Positions 8,300-16,632 of a stretch of 64,000 nt of DNA are shown piece after piece (within the stretch, counting starts at the first letter, position 1; each line of letters opens with the position of its first letter). Location of the stretch: positions 62,001 to 126,000 of the forward strand of contig NZ_JASCXN010000021.1 in assembly GCF_030010625.1 (NCBI RefSeq), written 5' to 3'. Source of the DNA: Streptomyces sp. CC208A. Its GTDB lineage: Bacteria > Actinomycetota > Actinomycetes > Streptomycetales > Streptomycetaceae. A program made the translations under genes and the position numbers. The notes beneath the pieces were generated by a model. It did no database searches, was not told the DNA's origin, and was given only the letters and a program-made list of their open reading frames with translations.

Positions 8300-8313
8300 T
8301 CCGCGGGCAGGCC

Positions 8314-8348
8314 GAAGGGGCGTCCACCGTGCTGGTGGGCGCCCCTTC
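8314..8348. terminator. Hairpin terminator between convergent genes
   Basis: A 15-bp stem (one G-T pair) with a 5-nt loop separates the PspC gene from the convergent secreted-protein gene. Confidence 0.85.
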
Positions 8349-8367
8349 CGCGGGTGTACGGCGCGGG

Positions 8368-8748
8368 TCAGCCGATCGGCAGGCCGGCCAGCGGCAGGCC
8401 GCCGAGGAGGCCGGTGGCGGCACCGAGCGGGGTGGCGCCGAGGGCGCCGGTGGCGGCGTCGGTCGGCAGGTTCTGGGTGGCCTGGCCGGCCGCGGCGGGA
8501 AGGGTCTTCACACCCTGGTCGAGACCCTGGCCGAGGGCGCCCTGGCCGCCGGCGAGGGCCTCGCCCGCGCCGTCGGGGAGCTGGGTGAGGCCGTCGCCCA
8601 GCGGGGCGAGCTGGGTCACGGGGGCCAGCGCGTCGGCGCCGTCGAGCGGTGCCGGGAGCGGGGCCGCGGAGGCCGTGCCGGCGGCGGCAGCGGCGAAAGC
8701 GGCGCCGAGGGCGGCGACACCGAGCTTCTTGGCGGCAGACTGCTTCAT
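8368..8748 (-). CDS. Small secreted Ala/Gly/Leu-rich protein
   Basis: 126 residues. The signal peptide (KKLGVAALGAAFAAAAAG, cleavage near ASAAP) is followed by low-complexity Gly/Ala/Leu/Pro/Asp sequence with T-x-L-P-x-x-A motifs. ATG 8748 has AGGAAG about 9 nt upstream. It resembles the exported protein at 2363-2761 in composition and length, so the two may be distant paralogues. No enzyme motif or known domain is visible. Function unknown. Confidence 0.75.
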   Translation of the reverse strand: MKQSAAKKLGVAALGAAFAAAAAGTASAAPLPAPLDGADALAPVTQLAPLGDGLTQLPDGAGEALAGGQGALGQGLDQGVKTLPAAAGQATQNLPTDAATGALGATPLGAATGLLGGLPLAGLPIG

Positions 8749-8941
8749 CTGAGGATCTTCCTTGGGCTTGGGGGCTTGGGGCTGAGCTTCGGGCCATCGG
8801 GTGAAGAAATCCGGAACAGGGGAATCCGGACAGGCAAAGCAGCTCCGCAAACTAACCGTCCCGAGTCGGCTGCGCAAACACCGGAATGCCGCCGGGTGTC
8901 GGGTCCGCCCGGCGTTCTCCGAGCCCTCCGTGAGCCGTTTC

Positions 8942-10096
8942 TCAGCCGCCCTGACCGGAAGACGCGCTGGTCGTGGCGGTCTGCCGGAAAAGCCACTCGG
9001 ACTTCAGTTCGGCATATCCGGGCTTGATCACGTCGTTGATCATGGCGAGGCGTTCATCGAAAGGAATGAACGCCGATTTCATCGCATTGACCGTGAACCA
9101 CTGGAGATCGTCGAGCGTGTAGTCGAAGGTGTCGACCAGGAGCTCGAATTCCCGGCTCATGCTGGTGCCGCTCATCAGCCGGTTGTCGGTGTTCACCGTC
9201 AACCGGAAGTGGAGCGTGCGGAGCAGGCCGATGGGGTGCTCGGCGTACGAGGCGGCGGCGCCGGTCTGGAGGTTGGAGGTGGGGCACATCTCCAGCGGGA
9301 TCCGCTTGTCGCGGACGTACGCGGCGAGCCGGCCGAGCCGCACCGAGCCGTCGTCGGCCACCTCGATGTCGTCGATGATCCGGACGCCGTGGCCGAGCCG
9401 GTCGGCGCCGCACCACTGGAGGGCCTGCCAGATGGACGGCAGGCCGAAGGCCTCGCCGGCGTGGATGGTGAAGTGGTTGTTCTCCCGCTTGAGGTACTCG
9501 AAGGCGTCGAGGTGGCGGGTGGGCGGGAAGCCGGCCTCGGCGCCGGCGATGTCGAAGCCGACCACGCCCTGGTCCCGGTAGCGGTTGGCGAGTTCGGCGA
9601 TCTCCAGGGCGCGGGCCGCGTGCCGCATGGCGGTGAGCAGGGCACCGACCCTGATCCGGTGGCCGCCCGCGCGGGCCCGCCGCTCACCCTCCCGGAAGCC
9701 CTCGTTGACCGCCTCGACGACCTGCTCCAGGGTCAGCCCGCCCTCCAGGTGCTGCTCGGGGGCGTACCGCACCTCGGCGTAGACGACGCCGTCCTCGGCG
9801 AGGTCGACGGCGCACTCGGCGGCGACCCGGAAGAGCGCCTCGCGGGTCTGCATGACGGCGCAGGTGTGCGCGAAGGTCTCCAGGTAGCGCTCCAGGGAGC
9901 CGGAGTCGGCGGCCTCGCGGAACCAGACGCCGAGCTTGTCGGGTTCGGTCTCGGGCAGCTTCGAGTAGCCCTGTTCCCGGGCGAGTTCGATGATCGTGCC
10001 GGGGCGCAGTCCGCCGTCGAGGTGGTCGTGGAGCAGCACCTTCGGGGCACGGCGGATCTGGTCCGCGGTGGGGACGTGGGATGTCTGGCTCGTCAT
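8942..10096 (-). CDS. add: Adenosine deaminase
   Basis: 384 residues. Zinc ligands are visible in HDHLDG (His23, His25); other active-site motifs are NHFTIHAGEA, DRLGHGVRI, EMCPTSNLQ and VNTDN. Reaction: adenosine to inosine plus ammonia (also deoxyadenosine) in cytoplasmic purine salvage. The start at 10096 places the conserved core correctly. The palindrome CTACGCGCGTAG sits 17 nt upstream, the same motif and distance as at the thymidine phosphorylase gene. This argues for shared control with the nucleoside genes at 23-30 kb. Confidence 0.93.
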   Translation of the reverse strand: MTSQTSHVPTADQIRRAPKVLLHDHLDGGLRPGTIIELAREQGYSKLPETEPDKLGVWFREAADSGSLERYLETFAHTCAVMQTREALFRVAAECAVDLAEDGVVYAEVRYAPEQHLEGGLTLEQVVEAVNEGFREGERRARAGGHRIRVGALLTAMRHAARALEIAELANRYRDQGVVGFDIAGAEAGFPPTRHLDAFEYLKRENNHFTIHAGEAFGLPSIWQALQWCGADRLGHGVRIIDDIEVADDGSVRLGRLAAYVRDKRIPLEMCPTSNLQTGAAASYAEHPIGLLRTLHFRLTVNTDNRLMSGTSMSREFELLVDTFDYTLDDLQWFTVNAMKSAFIPFDERLAMINDVIKPGYAELKSEWLFRQTATTSASSGQGG

Positions 10097-10112
10097 TGCC
10101 GCACTCTAGCCC

Positions 10113-10124
10113 CTACGCGCGTAG
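10113..10124. promoter_or_regulatory. Nucleoside-regulon palindrome, copy 1
   Basis: CTACGCGCGTAG is a perfect 12-bp palindrome just upstream of the adenosine deaminase start. Related copies occur at 24541, 29134 and 30374, each upstream of a nucleoside salvage or transport gene. The cognate repressor is not identifiable in the window. Confidence 0.7.
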
Positions 10125-10212
10125 AGCGCGCCTTGTGGCACGCCTTGCGGGGCCGTGCCCGAAGCGGGTTTTTCCGGTGCGGGCCCCGGTCCTGGCTGCC
10201 TACTGTGGCCGT

Positions 10213-11020
10213 ATGAGCACCCCCGCAGAGGCCAGCGCGCACACCGACGGACCCACCGACGCGCACGGCGCCGAACGCGCCCGCGCCTACGCCTTCCTGT
10301 CCGCCTTCACCCGCCGGAAGGCGGCCCGGACCGTCGACTTCCCCGGCGGGTTCGCCGCGCTCGACGACGCCTACGCCCTGTCGCGCGGCGACAACCACCT
10401 GCTCGTGGACGGCCCGACGGAGCCGGAGGAGCTGCCGGACCGCGCCGAGGAGCTGCTCGGACACTTGCCGCACCGCGCCGTCTACGTCATCGGCGACGAG
10501 GTGGGGCGGGCCTGCGCGGTGCCGCTGCTCCACGCCGGGTACGCCCCCGCCGTGGTGCTCGTGATGGTCCACACCGGGCCCGTGCCGGAGCGCGGCGGGC
10601 CCGCGAGGTGGACCTGTCGGCCCTGCGCGGGCCGGTCGCGGAGAGCTGGCGCCGGTTCCTGCCGGAGGCGGGGGACGAGGTGATCCGGGAGCTGGTCGAC
10701 CGGCGGGCGGCCCGGCACCGGGGCGCCCCCGACGTACGCTTCCTCGCCTCGCACGACGAGTGGGGCGAACCGGCCTCGTGAGCCGACCTGTACCTGCACC
10801 CGGCCACCGGGACCGCGCAGATCGAGGACCTCGTCACGGCCGCGTCCCACCTCGGCCAGGGGCATGCCGGGGCCGTCCTGGACACCGCGCTGCGGCTCGC
10901 CGACGAGGCGGGCTGCGCGACCCGCTTCCTCACCGCGCTCGCGGACGACTGGCCGCGCCACTGGTACGAGCGGCGCGGCTTCGTCCCGGTCGGCGCCGTG
11001 CACTGCTTCGAACGGGCATA
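10213..11020 (+). pseudogene. GNAT-type N-acetyltransferase, broken by frameshift and nonsense codon
   Basis: Three reading segments add up to one acetyltransferase-like protein. From ATG 10213 the frame is coherent to about position 10600. It then continues one frame earlier (VDLSALRGPVAESWRRF), consistent with loss of one base in the GC-rich stretch 10590-10607. A TGA at 10779-10781 interrupts the second frame, after which the acetyl-CoA-binding part follows (IEDLVTAASHLGQGHAGAVL... and HWYERRGFVPVGAVHCFERA). The C-terminal Y-x-x-x-G-F-x-x-x-G is the GNAT ending. A sequencing error could explain one lesion, but two make real decay more likely. A TnpB element lies immediately downstream. Confidence 0.8.
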
Positions 11021-11118
11021 GACCGGAGGGAAGTTCGCCCGGACGGCGATACATAACAGAGACCGCGCATACGACTGCCGTACACCTCGGATTCTGAGAC
11101 TGTTCTGTCGTGACTCCA

Positions 11119-11138
11119 CCCACGCGTAAACGCGCGGG
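11119..11138 (-). repeat. Right-end hairpin of TnpB element 1 (probable omega-RNA 3' end)
   Basis: An imperfect 8-bp stem with a TTTA loop lies 17 nt downstream of the tnpB stop, followed by GGAGTCAC. In this family the 3' part of tnpB plus this end forms the guide RNA scaffold, and the flanking chromosomal DNA supplies the guide. Confidence 0.7.
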
Positions 11139-11154
11139 CTTCCTGTGTCGGTGG

Positions 11155-12363
11155 CTAGGCCACGTCGCAGAGGGCCAGCCCGGCCCTGTTGAGGACGTTC
11201 GTCGCGCCGACGTGGTCCGCGTTCGCCGCGAACCCGCACGCCGTGCATTCGAACTTCGCTTGAGTGGCGCGGTTCTCCTTCGCGGTGTGCCCGCAGGACG
11301 GGCAGGTGCGGGAGGTGTTGCGGGGGTCCACCGCGACGACGGTCCGACCGGCGCTTTCAGCCTTGTTGGTGAGGATCGTGAGGAACACCCCCCAACCCGC
11401 ATCGAGGATCGATCGGTTCAGGCCCGCTTTGGCGGCGGCGCCGTTCGGGAGGAACGCGCCGTCCTGGTCAGGGTCGGGCTTGGGCTTGGGGGTGCGGGTC
11501 ATGCCCGCCGTGTTCAGCCGCTCGTGCGCGATCGCGTCGTGGTCCCGCACCAGGGTGAGCGCGGTCTTGTGTGCGTGGTCCAGGCGCTGGCGGCGGATCT
11601 TCGCGTGGATCTTTGCGACCTTGCGGGCGGCGGCCCGGTGCTTCTTGGTGCGCCGCTTGGTGCGCTTGGGGAAGGTCGCCAGGTGCCGCTGTGCTTCGGT
11701 CAGGTCGCCGGCAGCAGCTTCGAGGAAGCGCGGGTTGGCGATGTGCTCGCCGTCGGAGGTGGTCAGGAAGTGTGTGGTGCCCATGTCGATGCCGACCACC
11801 ACGCCCGTGTCCGGCAGGGACTCGACGGGCATCTGATCGCAGGACAGGACGACGTACCAGCGGTTCCCCTCGCGCTTGACCGCGATCGTCTTGACGCGCC
11901 CCCTGACGGGGCGGTGCTGGTGCACGCGGACGTGGCCGACGCCCTGCAGGCGGACGCGGGTCTGCGGATCGTGCGGGGCGGAGTCCCAGCGACAGCCGTC
12001 GCCGTCCCTGGGGAACTCCACGGTGTCGAAGTGGCCGACGCCCTTGAATCTGGGGTATCCGGGTGTCCGGCCCGCCTTGACACGCTTGAAGAACGCGGAG
12101 AACGCCTTGTCCAGGCGGCGCAGGGTGGCCTGCTGGGAGGAGAACGACCAGCGGCCCTGCCGTTCGGGGTCGAACGCCCGGATCTCCTTGAGCTGCGCCG
12201 ACTGGTCGCCGTAGCGCACGGTCGTCTTCGAGGCGTGCCGGTAGGCGTCCCGGCGCTCCTGGAGAGCACCGTTGTAGAGCGAGCAGTGGTCCCGCAGCAT
12301 CTCACCCAGCGCGGCCCTCTGGCGGGCCGTGGGACGCAGGAGGAACTTGTACGCGCGGATCAT
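11155..12363 (-). CDS. tnpB: TnpB RNA-guided nuclease of IS200/IS605-type element
   Basis: 402 residues. RuvC catalytic residues appear intact: Asp193 in GIDMGTTH, Glu281 in AHERLN and Asp383 in NADHVGATN. The zinc finger is CPSCG (C354, C357) with CTACG (C373, C376). The N-terminal domain starts RAYKFLLRPTARQ and includes the usual Y-N-x-A-L. Family role: cuts DNA guided by RNA from the element's right end next to a short motif, promoting retention of the element. ATG 12363 overlaps the stop of the small upstream gene (ATGA). It is only distantly similar to the TnpB at 59.9 kb, so the two arrived separately. Confidence 0.92.
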   Translation of the reverse strand: MIRAYKFLLRPTARQRAALGEMLRDHCSLYNGALQERRDAYRHASKTTVRYGDQSAQLKEIRAFDPERQGRWSFSSQQATLRRLDKAFSAFFKRVKAGRTPGYPRFKGVGHFDTVEFPRDGDGCRWDSAPHDPQTRVRLQGVGHVRVHQHRPVRGRVKTIAVKREGNRWYVVLSCDQMPVESLPDTGVVVGIDMGTTHFLTTSDGEHIANPRFLEAAAGDLTEAQRHLATFPKRTKRRTKKHRAAARKVAKIHAKIRRQRLDHAHKTALTLVRDHDAIAHERLNTAGMTRTPKPKPDPDQDGAFLPNGAAAKAGLNRSILDAGWGVFLTILTNKAESAGRTVVAVDPRNTSRTCPSCGHTAKENRATQAKFECTACGFAANADHVGATNVLNRAGLALCDVA

Positions 12364-12521
12364 CGCTCGCGCCTCCGCTCGGCGCGCAGCCCATCGGCGA
12401 GGAGGACACATGCGGCGGCGTTGATCGAGATTCCCACGCGCTCGGCGTATGCCTCGATCTGCCGCTTCAGCTCAGGAGCAACGCGAAGGTTCAGCGACTC
12501 CCGGCGATCACCTCTAGCCAC
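12360..12521 (-). CDS. Small ribbon-helix-helix (CopG/Arc-like) protein coupled to TnpB
   Basis: 53 residues from GTG 12521. R-E-S-L-N-L-R-V-A-P-E-L-K-R-Q-I-E-A-Y-A is the beta strand plus helix 1 of a ribbon-helix-helix domain, followed by VGISINAAACVLLADGL as helix 2. Such proteins are dimeric DNA-binding repressors. The stop overlaps tnpB ATG by 4 nt, so the two are translationally coupled. A hairpin-capable palindrome (GCGACCG-T-CGGTCGC, 12542-12556) lies just upstream and could be its operator. TAGCAT, 7 nt before GTG, could be a -10 for a leaderless mRNA. Inferred role: control of tnpB expression. Confidence 0.72.
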   Translation of the reverse strand: MARGDRRESLNLRVAPELKRQIEAYAERVGISINAAACVLLADGLRAERRRER

Positions 12522-12616
12522 AACCAGGATGCTACCACTTTGCGACCGTCGGTCGCGGGCGGAGAACGGAGCGGTCTCCGGCGCTGCGCGCCTCCGGTCC
12601 GAGGACGAAATTCCCC

Positions 12617-12634
12617 CTCCGGCTAAAGCCGGAG
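12617..12634. repeat. Left-end hairpin of TnpB element 1
   Basis: A perfect 7-bp stem with a TAAA loop. It lies 22 bp before the start codon of the divergent hydrolase gene, leaving only that gene's ribosome site (GAGAGGAA) between. Confidence 0.75.
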
Positions 12635-12656
12635 GTCCCCTTTCGAGAGGAATCTG

Positions 12657-13436
12657 ATGGCGCAGTACGCACTCGTGGGGACCGCCGACGGCCGGAGACC
12701 CCGGCTCGGTCGGCCTGTCGGGGTTTCGAGGTCGGTGGCGGCGGTGGGCGGCGTGGCGCTGCTGCTGCCGGACGGCGAGCCGGTGTCGGGGCGCCGGGCG
12801 TCGGCCAGGGCGTACGCCGCCGCGCTGCCACTGGGGCGCGAACTCGCCCGCGCGGGACGGCCGGAGGGCCTTGTCACCCAGGTGGTGCGCTACCGGGGGC
12901 GGGGCTGGAACGGCACCGACGCGGAGCTCGCGGCGGACGCCTCCTGGGCGGTCGCCGAGGCGGTACGGCGCTACGGCGACGTCCCGGTCTGCCTGATCGG
13001 CCACGGCATGGGCGCCCGGGCGGCGCTGCGGGCGGCCGGGCACCCGGCGGTCGGCGCGGTCCTGGCGCTCGCGCCCTGGCTGCCCGAGGACGACGTGGCC
13101 GCCGAGCCCGAGCCCGTACGGCAGCTGGCGGGGCGGCGGGTGCTCATCGTGCACGGCACCAACGACGCCCGCACCGACCCCGAACTGTCCTTCCGCTTCG
13201 CGGCACGCGCCAAGAAGGCCAACCGGGAGACCTGCCGCTTCGAGGTGCACACGGACGGGCACGGCCTTCGCCACTACGCCGAGGAGGTGCGGGCGCTCGC
13301 CGCCGACTTCGTGCTCGGCGCGCTCTTCGCGCGGCCCGTCGCCCGGCCGCTGACGGACGCGATGGCGGCGCCGCCGCCGATAGGCCTCCGGATGCCGCTG
13401 GCGGCCGGGTTCGGGTCCTCCTCACGCCGGCGCTGA
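12657..13436 (+). CDS. Alpha/beta hydrolase family protein
   Basis: 259 residues. The nucleophile-elbow position reads GHGMGAR, with Gly where the catalytic Ser is expected (G-x-S-x-G becomes G-H-G-M-G), so classical serine hydrolase chemistry is doubtful. An Asp loop (HGTNDARTDP) and a His region (HTDGHGLRHYAEEV) are present. It may be a dienelactone-hydrolase-like or non-enzymatic member. The ATG has AGAGGAA at 6 nt, but the TnpB element begins just upstream and has displaced whatever promoter the gene had. The 3' end overlaps the convergent LysR gene by 15 bp. Confidence 0.75.
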   Translation: MAQYALVGTADGRRPRLGRPVGVSRSVAAVGGVALLLPDGEPVSGRRASARAYAAALPLGRELARAGRPEGLVTQVVRYRGRGWNGTDAELAADASWAVAEAVRRYGDVPVCLIGHGMGARAALRAAGHPAVGAVLALAPWLPEDDVAAEPEPVRQLAGRRVLIVHGTNDARTDPELSFRFAARAKKANRETCRFEVHTDGHGLRHYAEEVRALAADFVLGALFARPVARPLTDAMAAPPPIGLRMPLAAGFGSSSRRR

Positions 13437-14354
13437 GTCGTCCTGCGGCGGCCGCGACCCCTTGGGGAGGAGCTGGCCGCGGCGGCTCAGCAGGAACTTC
13501 TTGAAGGCGGCCACCGGGGCGGTGTCCGGGTGGCCGTCCAGCCAGGCCACGCCGATCTCGCGGACCGCGCGCGGGGCGGTGACGGTCAGTTCGACGACGC
13601 CGGGGCGGGCCACGGCGGGCGGCGGAAGCAGCGCCACCCCGAGCCCTGCCGCGACCAGGCCGCGCAGGGTCTCGGCCTCCTCGCCCTCGAAGGCGACCCG
13701 GGGCGCGAACCCGGCCTCGGCGCACAGGTCGTCGGTGATGCGGCGGAGCCCGTACCCCGGTTCGAGGGTCACGAAGGTCTCCTCCGCCGCCTCGGCGAGC
13801 CGGATGCGGCGGCGGCCCGCGAGCCGGTGGTCGTCGGGGACGACGAGCCGCAGCCGCTGCTCGTCGAGCCGGCGGGCCACCAGGTCGGGGGCGTCCGGCA
13901 CCGGCGAGGTCAGGCAGAGGTCGAGCTCGCCGGCCCGGAGCCGTTCGATCATCGCCTCGCCGTAGTTCTGCACCAGGGTGAAGCGGACCTTCGGGTGATC
14001 GGCCCGGAAGGCCCGGATGAGCGCCGGGACGGTCTCCGAGCCCATGGTGTGCAGGAAGCCGAAGGCGACCCGGCCCGCGGTGGGGTCGGCGTCGGCCCGT
14101 ACGGTGTCGGCGGCCCGCTCGACCTCGGCGAGGGCCCGCTCGGCGGCGGTCAGGAAACGGCGGCCCGCCGGGGTCAGGGCGACCGTGCGACCGCGCCGGG
14201 CGAAGAGCGCCACCCCGAGGTCCGCCTCAAGCCGGACCATCGCCCGCGAGAGGGTCGACTGGGGCACGCCCATCTCGGCCGCCGCCCTGGTCACGTGCTC
14301 GTGCCGGGCGACGGCGGCGAAGTACGCGAGGCGGGGCGCGAGCAGCAGCCCCAT
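13422..14354 (-). CDS. LysR-family transcriptional regulator
   Basis: About 310 residues. The helix-turn-helix is at the N-terminus (FAAVARHEHVTRAAAEMGVPQSTLSRAMVRLEADLGVALF), followed by the two-lobed effector domain. ATG 14354 places the HTH about 12 residues in, as in the family; longer starts would invade the promoter. It diverges from an MFS transporter, and the intergenic region holds a T-N11-A type box (14433-14447). The regulator probably controls that transporter and itself. Ligand unknown. Confidence 0.88.
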   Translation of the reverse strand: MGLLLAPRLAYFAAVARHEHVTRAAAEMGVPQSTLSRAMVRLEADLGVALFARRGRTVALTPAGRRFLTAAERALAEVERAADTVRADADPTAGRVAFGFLHTMGSETVPALIRAFRADHPKVRFTLVQNYGEAMIERLRAGELDLCLTSPVPDAPDLVARRLDEQRLRLVVPDDHRLAGRRRIRLAEAAEETFVTLEPGYGLRRITDDLCAEAGFAPRVAFEGEEAETLRGLVAAGLGVALLPPPAVARPGVVELTVTAPRAVREIGVAWLDGHPDTAPVAAFKKFLLSRRGQLLPKGSRPPQDDSAPA

Positions 14355-14432
14355 GTCTTCTTCGTTACTGTTCGGTGACAGACGAGGCTGTGACCTGTAC
14401 TCATGCGGCATGGGAACGATTACAGCAGTTCC

Positions 14433-14447
14433 ATGCATTGGACGCAT
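14433..14447. promoter_or_regulatory. LysR-type operator candidate (ATGC-N7-GCAT)
   Basis: A 15-bp inverted repeat of T-N11-A form lies between the divergent LysR and MFS genes. A second inverted repeat (GGAAC ... GTTCC) lies about 10 bp to its left. Confidence 0.6.
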
Positions 14448-14473
14448 GAAACGGACCGCCCTACGTTCGTGGC

Positions 14474-15748
14474 ATGCCTCCTGCCAGTACCGGGGCGGGC
14501 GCCGCCACCGCCGCGTCCGCCTCTTCGCCCGTCGACACCCGTCTCGCCCCGGGCGCCCCCGGCCACCGCCGGATGAGCCTCGCGCTCTTCGCCGCCGGAC
14601 TCGCCGCCTTCGCGCTCCTCTACTCCACCCAGGCCCTCCTCCCGGCGATCTCCGCCGAGTTCGGCGCCACCGCCTCGGCCGCCTCCTGGACCGTCTCCGC
14701 CGCGACCGGCGCGCTCGCCCTGTGCGTGCTGCCGCTCAGCGCCCTGTCGGAGCGGTTCGGCCGGCGGGCGATGATGACCGCCTCCCTCACGGTCGCGGTC
14801 GGCGTGGCACTCCTGGTGCCCTTCGCGCCGAGCCTGGAGGCGCTGATCGTGCTGCGGGCGGTGCAGGGCGCGGCGCTGGCCGGACTGCCGGCCTCGGCGA
14901 TGGCGTACCTGGCCGAGGAGGTACGGCCCCGGGCGCTGATCGGCGCCGTCGGCCTCTTCGTCGCCGGCAACTCGATCGGCGGGATGAGCGGCCGGCTCGT
15001 GACCGGCTGGGTCGCCCAGCTGTGGGGCTGGCGCGCGGGCCTGGCCGCCGTCGGCCTGACCTCCCTGGTGTGCGTGCTCGCCTTCCGGGCGCTGCTCCCG
15101 AAGGCCCGCCACTTCTCCCCGGCCTCCCTCGACCCGAGGGCCCTCTCCGGCACGGTGAAGGCGCACCTGTCGGACCCGCTGCTCGTGCGCCTGTACGGGA
15201 TCGGCGCGCTGTTCATGACGGTCTTCGGCGCCGTGTACACGGTGATCGGCTACCGGCTCGCGGAAGCCCCGTTCTCGCTGCCGCAGGGCGTGATCGGCTC
15301 GATCTTCCTGGTCTACCTGGTCGGTACGGTGTCGTCCGCGGCGGCCGGGAAGCTGGTCGGCCGGCTCGGCCGGCGCGGGGCGCTGTACCTGGCGGTCTCC
15401 ACCACCACCGCGGGCCTGCTGCTCTCGCTCTCCGACTCGCTGGCCACGGTCCTCGCGGGCCTGGTCCTCATCACGGCCGGTTTCTTCGCGGGCCACGCGG
15501 TGGCGTCCTCCTCGGTGAGCCGGACGGCGAGGACGGGCCGCGCGCAGGCCTCCGCGCTCTACCAGTCCGCGTACTACCTGGGCTCCAGCGCGGGCGGCAC
15601 GCTCGGCGCGATCGCCTTCCACGCGGGCGGCTGGACCGGGACGGTCTGGATCGGTCTGGTGGCGGTGCTCGGCGTCGTCTCGATCACCCTGTACGGGACG
15701 CACAGCGCGCGCGTCGAGGCGCGGCGGCTCCGCCCGGCGACGGCCTGA
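14474..15748 (+). CDS. MFS transporter (YnfM-like)
   Basis: 424 residues with about 12 membrane helices. The loop 2-3 signature of the superfamily is present as LSERFGRRAMM. The N-terminal 30 residues are a flexible Ala/Ser/Pro tail. The helix pattern and sequences such as LLYSTQALLPAISAEFG and FFAGHAVASSSVSR are typical of the YnfM/inner-membrane efflux branch, a proton-driven exporter group with poorly known substrates. The divergent LysR gene is its likely regulator. Confidence 0.9.
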   Translation: MPPASTGAGAATAASASSPVDTRLAPGAPGHRRMSLALFAAGLAAFALLYSTQALLPAISAEFGATASAASWTVSAATGALALCVLPLSALSERFGRRAMMTASLTVAVGVALLVPFAPSLEALIVLRAVQGAALAGLPASAMAYLAEEVRPRALIGAVGLFVAGNSIGGMSGRLVTGWVAQLWGWRAGLAAVGLTSLVCVLAFRALLPKARHFSPASLDPRALSGTVKAHLSDPLLVRLYGIGALFMTVFGAVYTVIGYRLAEAPFSLPQGVIGSIFLVYLVGTVSSAAAGKLVGRLGRRGALYLAVSTTTAGLLLSLSDSLATVLAGLVLITAGFFAGHAVASSSVSRTARTGRAQASALYQSAYYLGSSAGGTLGAIAFHAGGWTGTVWIGLVAVLGVVSITLYGTHSARVEARRLRPATA

Positions 15749-15758
15749 GCGCGGGCGT

Positions 15759-15774
15759 GTGACCGAACGGTCAC
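15759..15774. promoter_or_regulatory. 16-bp perfect palindrome (GTGACCG-AA-CGGTCAC)
   Basis: It lies 10 bp after the MFS stop and 76 bp before the L,D-transpeptidase start. It could be an operator for the transpeptidase gene or a short terminator; it has no T-run. Confidence 0.45.
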
Positions 15775-15849
15775 GACTTCGGGCGCGGCGCAACCGCGGG
15801 ACTCCCCCCTACGTCCCGAATATCAGGACTCAAGGGGGAGTTGACTCTC

Positions 15850-16557
15850 ATGAACGGATTCACGCACCGGGCGGGGAAGAGAGCCGGCATAGCCGCCGGC
15901 CTCACCTCGCTGCTCGTACCGGCGGCCCTCGTGCTGGGCGCCGCGCCGGCCCAGGCCGCGTCGTGCAACGTGACGACGGGGCCGTACCAGAAGCAGGTCG
16001 AGAAGTTCCTCGGCCGCACCGTCGACGGGCGCCAGTCGCTCGGCGACTGCCAGGCGATCCAGGCCTTCCAGCGCAAGCACGGCATCACGCCGACCATGGG
16101 CTACGCGGGCCCGATCACCTGGCGCACGATGGACACGATGATCCAGCAGAAGGCGGCCGGGACCAACCCGAACAAGGCCGGCAAGTGCCCGACCAACAAG
16201 GGCCGGATCGCGTGCGTGGACCTCACCCGCCAGCTCAGCTGGATCCAGGACGGCTCGCGCCTCAAGTACGGCCCGGTGCCGGTGCGCACCGGCAAGGCCG
16301 GCACCCCGACCCGTACCGGCCTGAAGAAGGTCTACTGGCGGAACATCAACCACTGGTCGACCCTCTACAACGTGTCGATGCCGTACGCGCAGTTCTTCGA
16401 CGGCGGCCAGGCCTTCCACTCGACCACCAAGTCCATGTGGAACCCGCCCGGTTCCGGCGGCTGCGTCAACATGCGGTCGGCCGACGCCAAGGCGTACTGG
16501 AACCTGCTGCGCAACGGCGACGACGTCTACGTCTACGGACGGAAGCCGGGAACCTGA
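15850..16557 (+). CDS. Secreted L,D-transpeptidase with peptidoglycan-binding domain
   Basis: 235 residues. A signal peptide (to about residue 37, AQAASC), a peptidoglycan-binding-like segment (LGDCQAIQAFQRKHGITPT) and a YkuD catalytic domain follow in order. Catalytic Cys lies in GSGGCVNMRS and His in FHSTTKS. Family role: forms 3-3 cross-links in the wall or attaches proteins to it. ATG 15850 has GGGGGAG upstream; the TTG at 15841 is too close to that site. Upstream, GCAACC and CGTC separated by 16 bp could be an ECF (SigE-type) promoter, fitting an envelope enzyme, but this is weak. Confidence 0.88.
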   Translation: MNGFTHRAGKRAGIAAGLTSLLVPAALVLGAAPAQAASCNVTTGPYQKQVEKFLGRTVDGRQSLGDCQAIQAFQRKHGITPTMGYAGPITWRTMDTMIQQKAAGTNPNKAGKCPTNKGRIACVDLTRQLSWIQDGSRLKYGPVPVRTGKAGTPTRTGLKKVYWRNINHWSTLYNVSMPYAQFFDGGQAFHSTTKSMWNPPGSGGCVNMRSADAKAYWNLLRNGDDVYVYGRKPGT

Positions 16558-16590
16558 TCCCGGCTGTCAGTGGGCTGCGGTAGCTTCGCT

Positions 16591-16618
16591 CTCATCGGCA
16601 CCGACCGGTGCCGATGAG
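16591..16618. repeat. 13-bp perfect hairpin before the ECF sigma gene
   Basis: CTCATCGGCACCG-AC-CGGTGCCGATGAG ends 14 nt before ATG 16633; the ribosome site GGGGGAA follows it directly. It may terminate the transpeptidase transcript or act in the 5' leader of the sigma gene. Confidence 0.65.
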
Positions 16619-16632
16619 GGGGAACGGACCTG

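Larger units (their letters stand above)
11110..12650 (-). mobile_element. IS200/IS605-group element with TnpB, no TnpA (copy 1)
   Basis: The unit contains tnpB (11155-12363) and a coupled ribbon-helix-helix gene. The right end, downstream of tnpB, carries hairpin CCCGCGCG-TTTA-CGCGTGGG (read on the minus strand) ending near GAGTCAC. The left end carries hairpin CTCCGGC-TAAA-GCCGGAG at 12617-12634. Such subterminal hairpins replace terminal inverted repeats in this family. No TnpA gene is present, so movement would need one elsewhere. Exact ends are uncertain by about 10 bp. Confidence 0.75.

Noticed and set aside
8380..8720. Plus-strand Gly/Ala-rich ORF opposite the small secreted protein
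   Set aside because: The minus strand has a signal peptide, start codon with ribosome site and terminator; the plus frame has none.
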